Source: an uncultured Desulfovibrio sp. | GTDB taxonomy: Bacteria > Desulfobacterota > Desulfovibrionia > Desulfovibrionales > Desulfovibrionaceae | NCBI RefSeq assembly: GCF_902477725.1 | Contig: NZ_CABSIF010000004.1 | Span: forward strand, 62,001 to 126,000 | Direction: 5' to 3' | DNA length: 64,000 nt | Part shown: positions 34,569 to 43,700 of the stretch, piece after piece | Numbering within the stretch: position 1 is the first letter of the stretch | Layout of the letters: each line of letters begins with the position of its first letter | Position numbers and translations under genes: made by a program | Notes under the pieces: model-generated | The model's input: the letters and a program-made list of their open reading frames with translations, nothing else | Databases searched by the model: none | What the model was told of the DNA's origin: nothing

Positions 34569-34754
34569 GAGAATACCTTAGTGTACGCCTGGGATTTGCC
34601 AGGCGAGATTGCAAGCGTGAAGCGGAGTGCGCCGTCATTCGGTCATGCGCTCCGATGAAAAGAAAGCGCCTGGAGCATATGCTCTCTGAGGCGTCTGGCG
34701 TGTAGTGTCGCGCAGACCGCGCGGCTGCCAGGACAGCTGGGTTTTAGGACTGTT

Positions 34755-35930
34755 TTACTGGCGTAAAAATTTATTTTTAGCACGTTGTTCCGCCAAAGGG
34801 AAGACCCCGCACCCGTCCCCATGTTCCGGGGTTGCCATGACGGCGACAGGCTCTGGCATCTGCTCAAGGGCATGCGTGCCAGACCACGGCGGAAGACATG
34901 AAAACACGTGTCCGCAGGGCATGGTTACACGCAGGGCATGCAGCATCAAATTTTCCGGCTCCGGGGCCGATTTTTCTGTAGTGCCCATGCGGGCCGGGGC
35001 CGGGAGGGCGTAGGCCCCGCGCGGCACATGGCGGCGCGGGGGCGCAGCCTGCCCGTACTTGGTGTCGCCAATCACAGGATAGCCCACAGCGGCAAGCTGC
35101 ACACGGATCTGATGCGTGCGGCCTGTTAGCAGGCGCACAAGCAGCAGGCTTTGCGCTTGCTCCACCCTCAGGGGGCGTACCATGCACAACGCCTCGCGGC
35201 TGTCTGCCTCGCCGGGCGCGACCGGGCGCACCTTTTCGTAGCCCTGGGCTGTATCCTTGCGCAGAAAGTGGCGCAGCATCTGCGTTTCGGCAAATGGCCA
35301 GCGCCCCTGCACCCAGACCACATATTCCTTGGCCAGCGTTCCATCGCGTATGGCGTCCTGAGCCTTGGCAAGGGCTTCGTACGAGGCAGCCACCAACAGT
35401 ACGCCCGATGTTTCCTTGTCCAGCCTGTGCACGGGCGTGGGCTTGAAGGGCGCGTTTGCGAAGTAGGCGGCCAGCCGAGAGCTGAGGCTGTCGTCATGCC
35501 CGGTGCCGGGATGTGTTGGCAGGCCTGCGGGTTTGTTGAAAGCCCACAGGTAACCGTCTGTGCCGATCATGGGCGGCAGCGGAGGCGAATCGCCAGGCTG
35601 CGGGTCAAATACTGTATCCGCCAGCGGCTGGGGGGCCATTTCTGACGCGCTTTCTTCCGCCATTTTGAAGGCAAAGGGAGGAAGGCGAACAATGTCGCCT
35701 GTCTGCACACGGGCAAAGGGCTTGCATCTGCCGCCGTTAATGCGCACCTGTCCAGTACGCACCCAGCGGTGGAGCAGGGTGGGGGGCAAGTTCAGCCGCC
35801 TTTGCAGGAACTGTAACAACTTTTGGCCGCTTTCGGTCTCCTGAACTATCGGCTGTTCCAGCGGCGATTGCCTGCTGATGCCGATGCCAGAGTCCTGGGC
35901 CTGCGTAGGGGGAGGGTTATCGTCCGACAT
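34755..35930 (-). CDS. RluA-family 23S rRNA pseudouridine synthase
   Basis: The start is taken at the ATG at 35930 (MSDDNPPPTQ); an in-frame TTG six codons upstream is possible. The 391-residue protein has an S4 RNA-binding domain (about 35-95, with LLHRWVRTGQVRINGGRC) and the RluA catalytic core with HRLDKETSGVLL, where the aspartate is the nucleophile, and RTHQIRVQLA. The 397-residue scale and S4 domain suggest RluC or RluD. A Pro/Ala/His-rich insertion near residues 295-325 and a long hydrophilic C-terminal tail are atypical. Confidence 0.92.
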   Translation of the reverse strand: MSDDNPPPTQAQDSGIGISRQSPLEQPIVQETESGQKLLQFLQRRLNLPPTLLHRWVRTGQVRINGGRCKPFARVQTGDIVRLPPFAFKMAEESASEMAPQPLADTVFDPQPGDSPPLPPMIGTDGYLWAFNKPAGLPTHPGTGHDDSLSSRLAAYFANAPFKPTPVHRLDKETSGVLLVAASYEALAKAQDAIRDGTLAKEYVVWVQGRWPFAETQMLRHFLRKDTAQGYEKVRPVAPGEADSREALCMVRPLRVEQAQSLLLVRLLTGRTHQIRVQLAAVGYPVIGDTKYGQAAPPRRHVPRGAYALPAPARMGTTEKSAPEPENLMLHALRVTMPCGHVFSCLPPWSGTHALEQMPEPVAVMATPEHGDGCGVFPLAEQRAKNKFLRQ

Positions 35931-35997
35931 GCAAATACTCTGGCGCAAAGCCTGCCTTGCGTCAAGAGAGGCGGGGGCGCGGTCTGCCTGCTGCGTA

Positions 35998-37362
35998 TTA
36001 CAGATAGCGGCAGTCGTTCATGGAAACCTTGGCAAAAGTGTGGCGCTCAATCCAGTCCCGAACGCGTTGGCGCGACTCAGCCCTTGTGGTTAGTTTGTTT
36101 CGCAGCATGGCCCGGTCTGCGTCCACCATGGCGCTGGCAATGCTGGTTTGCATGTTTTCTGCGCAGGCGGAACCCATTGCCAGCAAGACCGGGGGGCGGT
36201 TTTGCTGGTTGTTGTGCCTTTCAAAGCGCTGCATGAGTTCATGTAAAATTTCGGCAACCTTCAGTCTGTCGCATCCGGGCAGCAGCACGGTATATTCATC
36301 GCCGCTCATGCGCGCCACGCAGGCTGCGGAATCCAGCCCGCCGCGCAGCAGCAGGGCCGCCTGGCAAAGCACGGTATTGCCTTCTTCGTGCCCGAGGTAA
36401 TCGTTAATCATTTTCAGGCCGTTGACATCGGCAACGATTATCCCCACTGGGCGAACGGCGTTTTGCTCCAGCTTCTCCACGGTCATGGTAAAAAAAGTTC
36501 GGCTGCGCAAACCTGTGAGCGGGTCGTTGCGCACCATGTCCTCAAGGTGGGCTCTGTCGGCCTGGCTTGCGCTGATGTCGGTATGCAGGCCCACCACACG
36601 CGTGGCCCAGCCGTTGGCATCGCGCTGCGTAACGTTGCCGCGGCCAAGAATCCAGGCCCAGGTATTATCTGCCCTGCGCATGCGGTAGGTGCATTCAAAG
36701 GTATCTCCGTGGGAGGGCGAGGCTATGATGTCTTTTTGTATGGGCACCACATGGGCGTAATCTTCCGGATGAATTTTTTCTTCCCAGCTTCGTAGCGTTG
36801 CGGGGAATGTCTCGGCCGTGTAGCCCAGCATTTCGATGTAGCGGGAGCTGTAGTAGACGGTATTGGTATTTGCGTCCCAATCCCACAGTCCATCGCCGGA
36901 AGCATTGAGCGCCAGCATCAGGCGGGCTGCATCCTGTGTGGAGTGCGGCGTGGCAAGGTGCTGCATGGAAAAGCGCGCGGACGGCAAAATCTGCTGCGCC
37001 TGACGTTCCACCGCACTGATGCAGCCAACCACATGCTCTGCCTGCCCTGCACTGTTGCGCGCAAGGGTTATAAGCTGGGTTCGCGCTACAAGACCGTTGA
37101 TGGGGAAGCATATTTCCATATGCGCGCCGATGTGGCCTTCGAGAAACGTCTGCAACGATTGTCCGAGTATATCCCTTTTATCTTCATGGCATGCGCCAAG
37201 GAATGCCGCCATGCTGCAAGGAATATTTGCCTCAATGCCAAGCAGCCTCCCGGCCCCAACGCTGAAGCTGAGGAGGTCTGAGGCAACGCGCCATTCCAGC
37301 ACGGCATCGGTTGTGTCCGTCTGAATAAGCGGCAGGGGGAGGCTGGGATGGGGTTCGCGCAT
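35998..37362 (-). CDS. PAS-GGDEF protein with SGDEY active-site variant
   Basis: The start is at 37362 (MREPHPSLPLPL), eight bases after AAGGAT. The 454-residue protein has no clear span. Two sensory regions are seen: a degenerate N-terminal PAS (about 15-120) and a clear PAS/PAC (about 145-265, with DGLWDWDANTNTVYYSSRYIEMLG). A GGDEF domain (about 275-440) has MINDYLGH but an active site of SGDEY instead of GGDEF. SGDEF variants can be active; the final tyrosine is rarer, so activity is uncertain. A soluble c-di-GMP enzyme or degenerate receptor is likely. Confidence 0.9.
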   Translation of the reverse strand: MREPHPSLPLPLIQTDTTDAVLEWRVASDLLSFSVGAGRLLGIEANIPCSMAAFLGACHEDKRDILGQSLQTFLEGHIGAHMEICFPINGLVARTQLITLARNSAGQAEHVVGCISAVERQAQQILPSARFSMQHLATPHSTQDAARLMLALNASGDGLWDWDANTNTVYYSSRYIEMLGYTAETFPATLRSWEEKIHPEDYAHVVPIQKDIIASPSHGDTFECTYRMRRADNTWAWILGRGNVTQRDANGWATRVVGLHTDISASQADRAHLEDMVRNDPLTGLRSRTFFTMTVEKLEQNAVRPVGIIVADVNGLKMINDYLGHEEGNTVLCQAALLLRGGLDSAACVARMSGDEYTVLLPGCDRLKVAEILHELMQRFERHNNQQNRPPVLLAMGSACAENMQTSIASAMVDADRAMLRNKLTTRAESRQRVRDWIERHTFAKVSMNDCRYL

Positions 37363-37664
37363 GGCAATCCTTGGGAGGCCAAGATATGGTGCCAAAAGAT
37401 AGGAATCTGACGCAGAGCATAAATTGCTGCGCGACCTTACTACTGTTCAGGAAAGAATGCTACTATCATTTTATATATGTAAATAGATATTAGGTGCGGA
37501 AATTAAAGGCCGGGGCTGCCGGAGGCGAGCCAGCGGGCAATGCCAGCGCGGCGTTATAGAAGTGCGGGGCGAGGCGGCAGGCCGGAAAATTATTTTATAG
37601 CAGATAGCTGCGGGCGTATTGCCCTTGCATTGTTGACGATTGCCGCCAGCAAAATTGTGTGCGG
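37363..37664. other. Intergenic region between PAS-GGDEF gene and nikO
   Basis: About 300 bases. I see no gene, RNA or strong hairpin. The part from 37390 to 37500 is AT-rich and may hold the PAS-GGDEF promoter on the minus strand. Confidence 0.35.
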
Positions 37665-38408
37665 CTAATGTTCGTGGGGTTCGTTGCCCAAGGGGTGGGC
37701 GTGCATGTGGGCATGGGCAAAGGAGGGGGCGCAGGCGCTCAGCTGATTGTTGGTGATGGTGAGGTACTGGGTGGATGTTTGCGCCAGAAAATCCCAGTCA
37801 TGGGAAATGGTTATGCGCGCCGTGTTCAGGCTGCCCAGAATGTCGATGATGCGCTGGCGGGCATCGTTGTCGAGGCCGTTGGTGGGTTCGTCAAGCAGCA
37901 GCGCCTCGGGCTTCATGGCCATCACTGAAGCCAAGGATACGAGCTTTTTTTCGCCGCCGGAAAGCCGGTGGGTAAGGCGGTTTTCAAACCCGGCAAGGCC
38001 GAGATCGCGCAGGGTGTCCAGGGCGCAGTCTCTTGCCTCGTCGGCTGAAAAGCCGAGATTCAGCGGGCCAAAGGCCACGTCCTCCAGCACGGTGGGGAAA
38101 AAGAGCTGGTCTTCTGCATGTTGCAGCACAAAGCCCACCTTGCAGCGCAGATCGTAGAAATCCTTTTCTTCCTTGAGGGGCGAGCCGTGGAACAGCACCT
38201 GACCTGCCTGAGGGCGCGCCAGCCCCGTGATGCAGCGGAAAAGCGTTGTCTTTCCGCTTCCGTTGGGTCCATAGAGGCCGATGCGCTGACCAGGATGCAG
38301 TGAAAAATCCACATCGCACAGCACCGCGCGCGGCGAGTTGCCCTGCCCGTAAGCAAAGCAGATGCCCTCAAGGCTGAAAATGGCTGCATCGTGATGGTGG
38401 TCAGACAT
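37665..38408 (-). CDS. nikO: Nickel/cobalt ECF transporter ATPase
   Basis: The start is at 38408 (MSDHHHDAAIF), with GGGAGGC upstream; it overlaps the nikQ stop by eight bases. The 247-residue ATPase has Walker A GPNGSGKTT, Q-loop VLQHAEDQLFFP (typical of CbiO/NikO), signature LSGGEKKLV and Walker B LLLDEPTNGLD. Both ends are histidine-rich: SDHHHD at the start and AHAHMHAHPLG near the end, which suggests metal binding. It powers uptake through NikQ and NikM. Confidence 0.94.
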   Translation of the reverse strand: MSDHHHDAAIFSLEGICFAYGQGNSPRAVLCDVDFSLHPGQRIGLYGPNGSGKTTLFRCITGLARPQAGQVLFHGSPLKEEKDFYDLRCKVGFVLQHAEDQLFFPTVLEDVAFGPLNLGFSADEARDCALDTLRDLGLAGFENRLTHRLSGGEKKLVSLASVMAMKPEALLLDEPTNGLDNDARQRIIDILGSLNTARITISHDWDFLAQTSTQYLTITNNQLSACAPSFAHAHMHAHPLGNEPHEH

Positions 38409-39162
38409 TGAGGCCTCCCAGGCATTCAACCGCGATGATCCCCGCCATGCACAACAGCAGGCACAGTGCAAAAAGACAGTCGCCCCTTTGGGCATGGAAT
38501 ACCGTCACCGATCTGAAATGGCCGGAAAATCCCCGCAAGACCATGGCTTCGCGCACCCGTAGCGAGCGTTCGTAGCTGCGCACCAGCAACAGGCCCAGCA
38601 AGGATGCCAGGGTGCGGTAGGTATGCATGTTGGTGCGCGGGCGAAAACCCCGCAACCGGGCAGCCACCAGCAGGGTGTGCCATTCCTGGGCGATGACGTG
38701 AACGTATCTGGCTGTGAAAAGAAAGAGGAAAACGAGCTTGGGCGGGCAGTGCAGCCGCTCCAGCGCATGCCCGGCGGTGGGGGCGTTCATGGTGGCGACA
38801 AGCGCCAGAAAGACGCAGGCAATGGCATTGGACTTGATGCTTACCAGCATCGCAAGGCGCACGCCTTCAGCGCTCACTGTAAGCATTCCCCATTGTGCAA
38901 GAGGAGTTCCCGGCGTGGTCAGGGGCGTAACGCACCACAGAAAAACAATGAAGATATTGATGGCGCCGAGGCGTTGCAGCAGTGCGCGTACAGGTGGATT
39001 GGCCGCCGTCAGCAGTGCCAGACCCAGCGCAAAGGCCATGCCGCACGCGATCAGGCTGTGCAGCAGCGATATGCATATCGCAAGCCCCCCTGCGAAGGCC
39101 ATGCGAACGCGGGGGTCAATGCTCTGTATGAGCGAGGGGCGAACAAAGGGCTGGTCAAACAC
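38401..39162 (-). CDS. nikQ: Nickel/cobalt ECF transporter T component
   Basis: The start is the GTG at 39162. This 253-residue inner-membrane protein has five or six spans and the two cytoplasmic coupling motifs of T components, AARLRGFRP and MVLRGFSG, which contact the ATPase. The gene lies nine bases after nikL and overlaps nikO. It couples the ATPase to the NikM substrate component. Confidence 0.92.
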   Translation of the reverse strand: MFDQPFVRPSLIQSIDPRVRMAFAGGLAICISLLHSLIACGMAFALGLALLTAANPPVRALLQRLGAINIFIVFLWCVTPLTTPGTPLAQWGMLTVSAEGVRLAMLVSIKSNAIACVFLALVATMNAPTAGHALERLHCPPKLVFLFLFTARYVHVIAQEWHTLLVAARLRGFRPRTNMHTYRTLASLLGLLLVRSYERSLRVREAMVLRGFSGHFRSVTVFHAQRGDCLFALCLLLCMAGIIAVECLGGLNV

Positions 39163-39171
39163 TCCCAGCCA

Positions 39172-39873
39172 TTACCCCCGACGCCCCTTGAAGTAAAGGG
39201 CAATGCCCGCCAGACCCACCAGCCAGCCGATGCCGCCGAAGATTTCAGAAAAGCTGGGGCGGGACACGCGCATTTCGGCAAGTTCCCGGCGGATGGGCCC
39301 AAGCTTGACGTCCAGCGCCGCGTTGACAATGGTTTGCAGCTCCCCGGAGCTGACGCCGACAGCACTTGGGGTGGGCGCAGCCGCGCCTTTTGCTCCTGGG
39401 GTTGCCGTGGATACTGCGTGTGCAGCCGGAGACGTTTTTTCCGCAGCCTGCGCCGTGTCTTTTGCTTCAGGTGCACTGGCGGGTATGGTGGGCGTCTGGA
39501 TAGCCGTCAGTTCGGCGGCATCCATCATCCATTCATTCTGATGGCCTTCGCCAGCCTTGACGACAATGCGCAGGCCGTGGGCCTTGCCCTCAGCGGGAAC
39601 GGGAAAACGGTACACGCCCTGATCATCGGTGCGGCCTTCCTGTAGTTTTGCACCAGTGGCAGCATCATACACCACAACCTGTCCCTGCTTGACCTTGTTG
39701 CCACCGTTAAAGCCGCATTCCGCAACAACCTGATCCCCTTCTGTCCAGGCAAAAATATTGACCCGGTGGGCCTGAGCCGCATGGGGCAATGCCAACGTGA
39801 AGAGCAAAAACAGCGTGGACAACAGTGCGGGCAACATGGGCGAGAATGACCTGCGCGAACAAATGGAAAGCAT
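39172..39873 (-). CDS. nikL: NikL-like additional component of the nickel ECF transporter
   Basis: The start is at 39873 (MLSICSRRSF), with AAGGAGG upstream. The 233-residue protein has a signal peptide (cut near AAQAHR) so that the mature part begins with histidine, a carboxypeptidase-regulatory-like beta domain (about 35-115), a long Ala/Pro/Thr-rich linker, and a C-terminal span IGWLVGLAGIALYF. This matches NikL, which works beside NikM in NikKMLQO systems in place of NikN. The function is based on family and operon position. Confidence 0.88.
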   Translation of the reverse strand: MLSICSRRSFSPMLPALLSTLFLLFTLALPHAAQAHRVNIFAWTEGDQVVAECGFNGGNKVKQGQVVVYDAATGAKLQEGRTDDQGVYRFPVPAEGKAHGLRIVVKAGEGHQNEWMMDAAELTAIQTPTIPASAPEAKDTAQAAEKTSPAAHAVSTATPGAKGAAAPTPSAVGVSSGELQTIVNAALDVKLGPIRRELAEMRVSRPSFSEIFGGIGWLVGLAGIALYFKGRRG

Positions 39874-39890
39874 GGAGCCTCCTTCTAGCC

Positions 39891-40502
39891 TCAAGCCGCG
39901 CTCAGGCGCAGCATTTCAGGGCGCACCCTGGCGATAAAACCTACGGTCAGCATGGTGATAAGCCCTTCGGCCAGCATGATGGGCAGATGCGCCAAAAACA
40001 GCAGCCGTGCAGCCGTGGCAAAGCCTTCATCGCTGGAGGCCAGAGCCACCGCCGTCAGCAGGCCCGCGCCCAAAACGCCCAGCGCACCGCCGCAGAAAGC
40101 GGCAATTTTTTGCCCTGCTGGTGTGGGCCACACACGGCACAGGCCGCGAAACACATAACCCGCCACGACGGCTGAAAATCCCATGGTGAAGGTGTTGACC
40201 CCAAGCACCACAAGGCCGCCAAACTGGAACAGTAGCGCCTGTAGCGCCAGAGCCGCCAGAATGGCCGGAAAGGCCGCCCATCCGAGTATCACGCCCAGAA
40301 GGCCGTTGAGAATAAGGTGCGCGCTGGTAATGCCGATGGGCACATGGATAAGCGAACCCACAAAAAAAGTCGCGGCCAGAATGGCCACGGTCATGAGCCG
40401 GTCATAGTCGAGTTTTTTCAAGCCCAGGGCCGTTCCGGCGGCGGTAAGGGCGTAGCCCGTGGCAAGCACGGCAGGGGAAAGAACGCCTTCGGCAATATGC
40501 AT
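39891..40502 (-). CDS. nikM: Nickel ECF transporter substrate-specific component
   Basis: The start is set at the ATG at 40502, which gives MHIAEGVLSP; the N-terminal Met-His is needed for metal binding in CbiM/NikM, and AAGGAT lies six bases upstream. The 203-residue protein has about seven spans, with SLIHVPIGITSAHLILNGLLG as the family core. It binds Ni2+ or Co2+ from outside. The order NikK-M-L-Q-O indicates nickel; no cobalamin genes lie nearby. Confidence 0.94.
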   Translation of the reverse strand: MHIAEGVLSPAVLATGYALTAAGTALGLKKLDYDRLMTVAILAATFFVGSLIHVPIGITSAHLILNGLLGVILGWAAFPAILAALALQALLFQFGGLVVLGVNTFTMGFSAVVAGYVFRGLCRVWPTPAGQKIAAFCGGALGVLGAGLLTAVALASSDEGFATAARLLFLAHLPIMLAEGLITMLTVGFIARVRPEMLRLSAA

Positions 40503-40629
40503 GATCAATCCTTTGATGGGCCTTTGCTTGGCCTTTGCCTGGCTTCACCTTGCGGGGCCGCTGGCGCAGAGGCCGAACCGGAAGGGGCAATTTCCGGCCC
40601 GGCCTGCCGCAGCCATACTTGGCGCAGTA

Positions 40630-41400
40630 TTACTTGGTCTTGGGTGCGGCAAAATTCACCCACATAACAGCGCCCAGTTCCACTTCCTTGGCTTCACCCT
40701 TGTATTCCATTTTTTCGGCGGAGGTGTTCAGGGCCGCAAAACCCCACCATCCCGCCCAGGGAATGCCATAGCTGAAGACGCCGTTTTCATCGGTCTTTAC
40801 TACCTGGGTGACATAAAAATCGTTGGGGGCGGTGTGCGCCTTGCCCTTGTTGTAGCACTCCACTTCCACGTCCGCCCCGGCAACGGGCTTGCCGTCAAGC
40901 AGGACGCGGCCACGGAATACATTGCCTGTGTAGTTGGCAAAGGGGCGGGTAAGGGGCACGATTTCCGTTTTCAGGCCAAGGGGGGTACCCCAGCCTTCTT
41001 CTTCGCCAAAGGCGGCGATCACGGTCTTGGTGTAATGGATGATGAACTTGTCTTCCGCAGGTTCAAAATAGGGGGCGGGCTCAACGGCAAACTGGTACAC
41101 GCCGGGCTTTTTGATGCCGTAGGTGGTTTGCCATGCCTTGTGGCCCAGCACCGTGGCAGGCTTGAGCGTTGCCTTGATGTCTTCTGTTTTTCCGTCATGG
41201 GTGACGGTAGCCGCAGCAGGCGCGGCCATATCCATGCCCTGCATCTCCATGGGGTGGACAAAGGAAATCTCCAACTGCACGTTGGCGTCCTTCTTGTCGG
41301 CAACCGTGGGGGTGGAGGGAATGACCATGCCAAAATGGGCCTGGGCCTGGGTTCCCCACATGAGCAGCAGAGCAAGGCTGGCGCAGCAAATTTTCCACAT
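40630..41400 (-). CDS. nikK: NikK-like periplasmic DUF4198 protein
   Basis: The 256-residue protein has a signal peptide ending at AQAHF, so the mature N-terminus is histidine-bearing (AHFGMVIPS). DUF4198 features include HPMEMQGMDM (metal-rich), GYVFRG-like segments and a late AGWWGFAAL. In deltaproteobacterial nickel loci NikK is the first gene and is thought to bind nickel in the periplasm. It carries several Met/His clusters that fit this. AGGAAC precedes the ATG. Confidence 0.9.
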   Translation of the reverse strand: MWKICCASLALLLMWGTQAQAHFGMVIPSTPTVADKKDANVQLEISFVHPMEMQGMDMAAPAAATVTHDGKTEDIKATLKPATVLGHKAWQTTYGIKKPGVYQFAVEPAPYFEPAEDKFIIHYTKTVIAAFGEEEGWGTPLGLKTEIVPLTRPFANYTGNVFRGRVLLDGKPVAGADVEVECYNKGKAHTAPNDFYVTQVVKTDENGVFSYGIPWAGWWGFAALNTSAEKMEYKGEAKEVELGAVMWVNFAAPKTK

Positions 41401-41874
41401 AGAAAGTTCCTGTTGGTTGAGGTGGAGGGGGTTGCCGCTGTGTCATGACGTGGCTGAATGTTTAGTAACAAAAAAAATAAATTTGTAGCAAGATATTTTT
41501 GCCGGGCAGGCAGCGGCATTCTTGCGCTTCATCCACAAGCTGCGTACTATGTGAGATGGAAAACTGCTGGTGCAGACTGTTGGCCTGACTCATTCAGGGC
41601 AGAGATGTTTTGCAATTGCCCTCAAGATTGTGCGGGTAGACGCAGCAAAAAGGCGCAGGCGCAGTATGGTCGCGCGTGTGCCTTTAGGAACTGCGGTGCA
41701 GAATGCAGGGCCTGTGCACGTTCAGTTGCATTGCTCCAATTTGGTTTCCTGGGCGCGTACTACTTCCCCCCCGTGGCGTTCAGAATGCCCGCAGAGTGGC
41801 GGGCGCAAGCGCTGCTTGCCGTATTTGTCCATATGGCATTCAGAGTAAAAGGTATTTCAGCATCGGGAGAAAGC
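41401..41874. other. Divergent intergenic region upstream of nikK and the glutamine amidotransferase gene
   Basis: About 470 bases with no gene I can support. At 41441-41470 there is an imperfect inverted repeat (TGTCA...TAACA) with an inner GTCATGAC palindrome at 41442-41449, placed 40-70 bases upstream of nikK; a NikR or other nickel regulator site is possible. The remainder to 41860 has no clear promoter. Confidence 0.4.
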
Positions 41875-42573
41875 ATGAAGCGTTGCGTTGCTATTCAGCA
41901 TGTGGCTTTTGAAAATCTGGGTGTGTTTGTGCAGCCGCTTGAAGAAGCGGGTTTTGCGATCAGCTATGTGCAGGCCGGGGTTGTGCCCCTGGAGCCGGAA
42001 CTGTGGAAGGATGCCGACCTTGCCGTGGTGCTGGGCGGCCCCATTGGCGTGTATCAGGAAGATTTGTATCCCTTCCTTGCCGATGAAAAGGTGCTTGTGG
42101 CGAGCCGTCTTGCTTCGGGCCGTCCGCTGCTGGGCATCTGCCTTGGCGCGCAGCTTATGGCCAGCGCCCTTGATGCTGACGTGTACCCCGGAACCGCCAA
42201 AGAGATTGGCTGGGGCCAGGTTGAACTCACCCCGGCGGGATTGAGCGGCCCTCTGGCAGAGCTTGCGGGCGCGCCTGTGCTGCACTGGCATGGCGATACG
42301 TTTGATCTGCCCCGGGGCAGCGATCTGCTTGCCTCAACGGCCATCGCGCCGCATCAGGCCTTCCGGCCCGGGCCGGGGCAGCTCGGTTTGCAGTTTCATG
42401 CGGAAATGGACGCGGCCTTGATGGAAACATGGCTTGTGGGCCATTGCTGCGAACTTGGCGTCAACGGCTTTGACCCCCGCGCCATACGCGAAGACGCCCA
42501 GAGGCTCGGCGCTCAGGCGCGGGCCGCAGGGCTGGCCTTTATGCGCCGCTGGTTGATGGAAGAGGTTCGCTAG
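41875..42573 (+). CDS. Class I glutamine amidotransferase (GuaA-like domain, stand-alone)
   Basis: The start is at 41875 (MKRCVAIQHVAF), with GGGAGA upstream; the frame extends further 5' without coding character. The 232-residue protein has the amidotransferase triad: C89 in GICLGAQLMA, and H175 and E177 in QFHAEMD. Such free-standing GATases resemble GMP synthase glutaminase domains but often have other roles, such as gamma-glutamyl hydrolysis. The acceptor is unknown. It is followed 50 bases later by a glycosyltransferase gene. Confidence 0.9.
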   Translation: MKRCVAIQHVAFENLGVFVQPLEEAGFAISYVQAGVVPLEPELWKDADLAVVLGGPIGVYQEDLYPFLADEKVLVASRLASGRPLLGICLGAQLMASALDADVYPGTAKEIGWGQVELTPAGLSGPLAELAGAPVLHWHGDTFDLPRGSDLLASTAIAPHQAFRPGPGQLGLQFHAEMDAALMETWLVGHCCELGVNGFDPRAIREDAQRLGAQARAAGLAFMRRWLMEEVR

Positions 42574-42622
42574 AGTAAGTCCGCACATCATTCTGAATCA
42601 CTGTCGGTACAGGAGTGTTCAG

Positions 42623-43600
42623 ATGGCCAATCCTGTTGTAAACATCACCATACCTGTTTTTAACAGATATCATCTTACGCAGAAGACGCTGCTGGCTCTG
42701 CGCAAAACAACACCAGGCATTTCATTTGCGGTTACGGTGGTTGATAACGGCAGCGAGCAATCCCTGCGTGATCGGCTGGTGGAACTGCACAAAGACGGGA
42801 TTATCGACAATCTCTTTCTGCTGCCGCGCAATATGGGCATATCCTGCGCCTGCAACATCGGCTGGCGCGCTGTAGACGCTCCCTATTACATGAAGCTCGA
42901 CAACGATATGGCGGTCATAACGCCCCACTGGCTTGAAAATCTTTTCAGGCTGTGGGCGCACGGGGCCCCTGTCTCTACACTGGGGCCAACATTCAAAGCG
43001 CATGACATGGTGAAAAATCCAGGCACGATCACCAGTGAAGACGGCATACTTGGCATCTGCACATCCACGCTTATGGGAAGCGCCATTATCATCCCCAAAT
43101 GTGTTTCAGACATGCTGGGCTACTGGAGCGAAGATTACGGCCTGTATGGAGCGGATGACGGGGATTACGGCTCACGCGTGAACTGTGCCGGGTTAACGCA
43201 ATACTATTATGACGCCAATGATTTTTTTGTAAACGGCGGCAAGTACGACAATTCGGAATACGAAGATACAGACCTGAATAAAGGCAAGGAACACGCCCGG
43301 CTTTTCAAGGATGAATCCGGCGGCATGGGAATGTTTTTAGTGAATTACTATCTGTACAACATGTGTGTTCGCAACTGGAAAGTGCCGCTGCGCTACCGCA
43401 TCAAGGATATGGATGGCTATAACGTGGTGCTGGAGGAAGATCCCGCCTATGCGCCCATTCAACATGCCCTGGGCCGCAGCAAGGATCTGTTGAACAATCT
43501 GGTTGCGGCAGGTCGCAATAACGACATGTATTCAGATGCCGTGGTGAACCGCCTTAAAAGAATCTGGAAGGATTGCGGGCAGGAATGCGCCCCCTTGTGA
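42623..43600 (+). CDS. Family 2 glycosyltransferase
   Basis: The 325-residue cytoplasmic protein begins with the GT-A fold of GT2: NITIPVFNRYHLTQKTLLAL, VVDNGSEQS, NMGISCACNIGW, and the metal-binding KLDNDM as the DxD-like motif. A C-terminal domain with WSEDYGLYGADDGDYGSR resembles polysaccharide or protein-modifying transferases. AGGAG precedes the ATG. It is probably co-transcribed with the amidotransferase gene. The donor sugar is not predictable. Confidence 0.9.
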   Translation: MANPVVNITIPVFNRYHLTQKTLLALRKTTPGISFAVTVVDNGSEQSLRDRLVELHKDGIIDNLFLLPRNMGISCACNIGWRAVDAPYYMKLDNDMAVITPHWLENLFRLWAHGAPVSTLGPTFKAHDMVKNPGTITSEDGILGICTSTLMGSAIIIPKCVSDMLGYWSEDYGLYGADDGDYGSRVNCAGLTQYYYDANDFFVNGGKYDNSEYEDTDLNKGKEHARLFKDESGGMGMFLVNYYLYNMCVRNWKVPLRYRIKDMDGYNVVLEEDPAYAPIQHALGRSKDLLNNLVAAGRNNDMYSDAVVNRLKRIWKDCGQECAPL

Positions 43601-43625
43601 ATGCACGTTGGGGGCGTCAGTAAAT

Positions 43626-43672
43626 AACATCAGGGGCTGTCAGCAATGCCGACAGCCCCTGATGTTTTATCA
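43626..43672. terminator. Bidirectional terminator
   Basis: AACATCAGGGGCTGTC pairs with GACAGCCCCTGATGTT, a 16-bp stem with TTTATC on the plus side. It lies between convergent stops at 43600 and 43701. Confidence 0.85.
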
Positions 43673-43700
43673 ACGCTTAAAATTGACCGGGAGAATTTGC

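Noticed and set aside
41458..41874. Upstream extension of the glutamine amidotransferase frame by 139 codons
   Set aside because: The extension has no coding character and many cysteines and aromatics; the ATG at 41875 has a good ribosome site and gives the normal family length.
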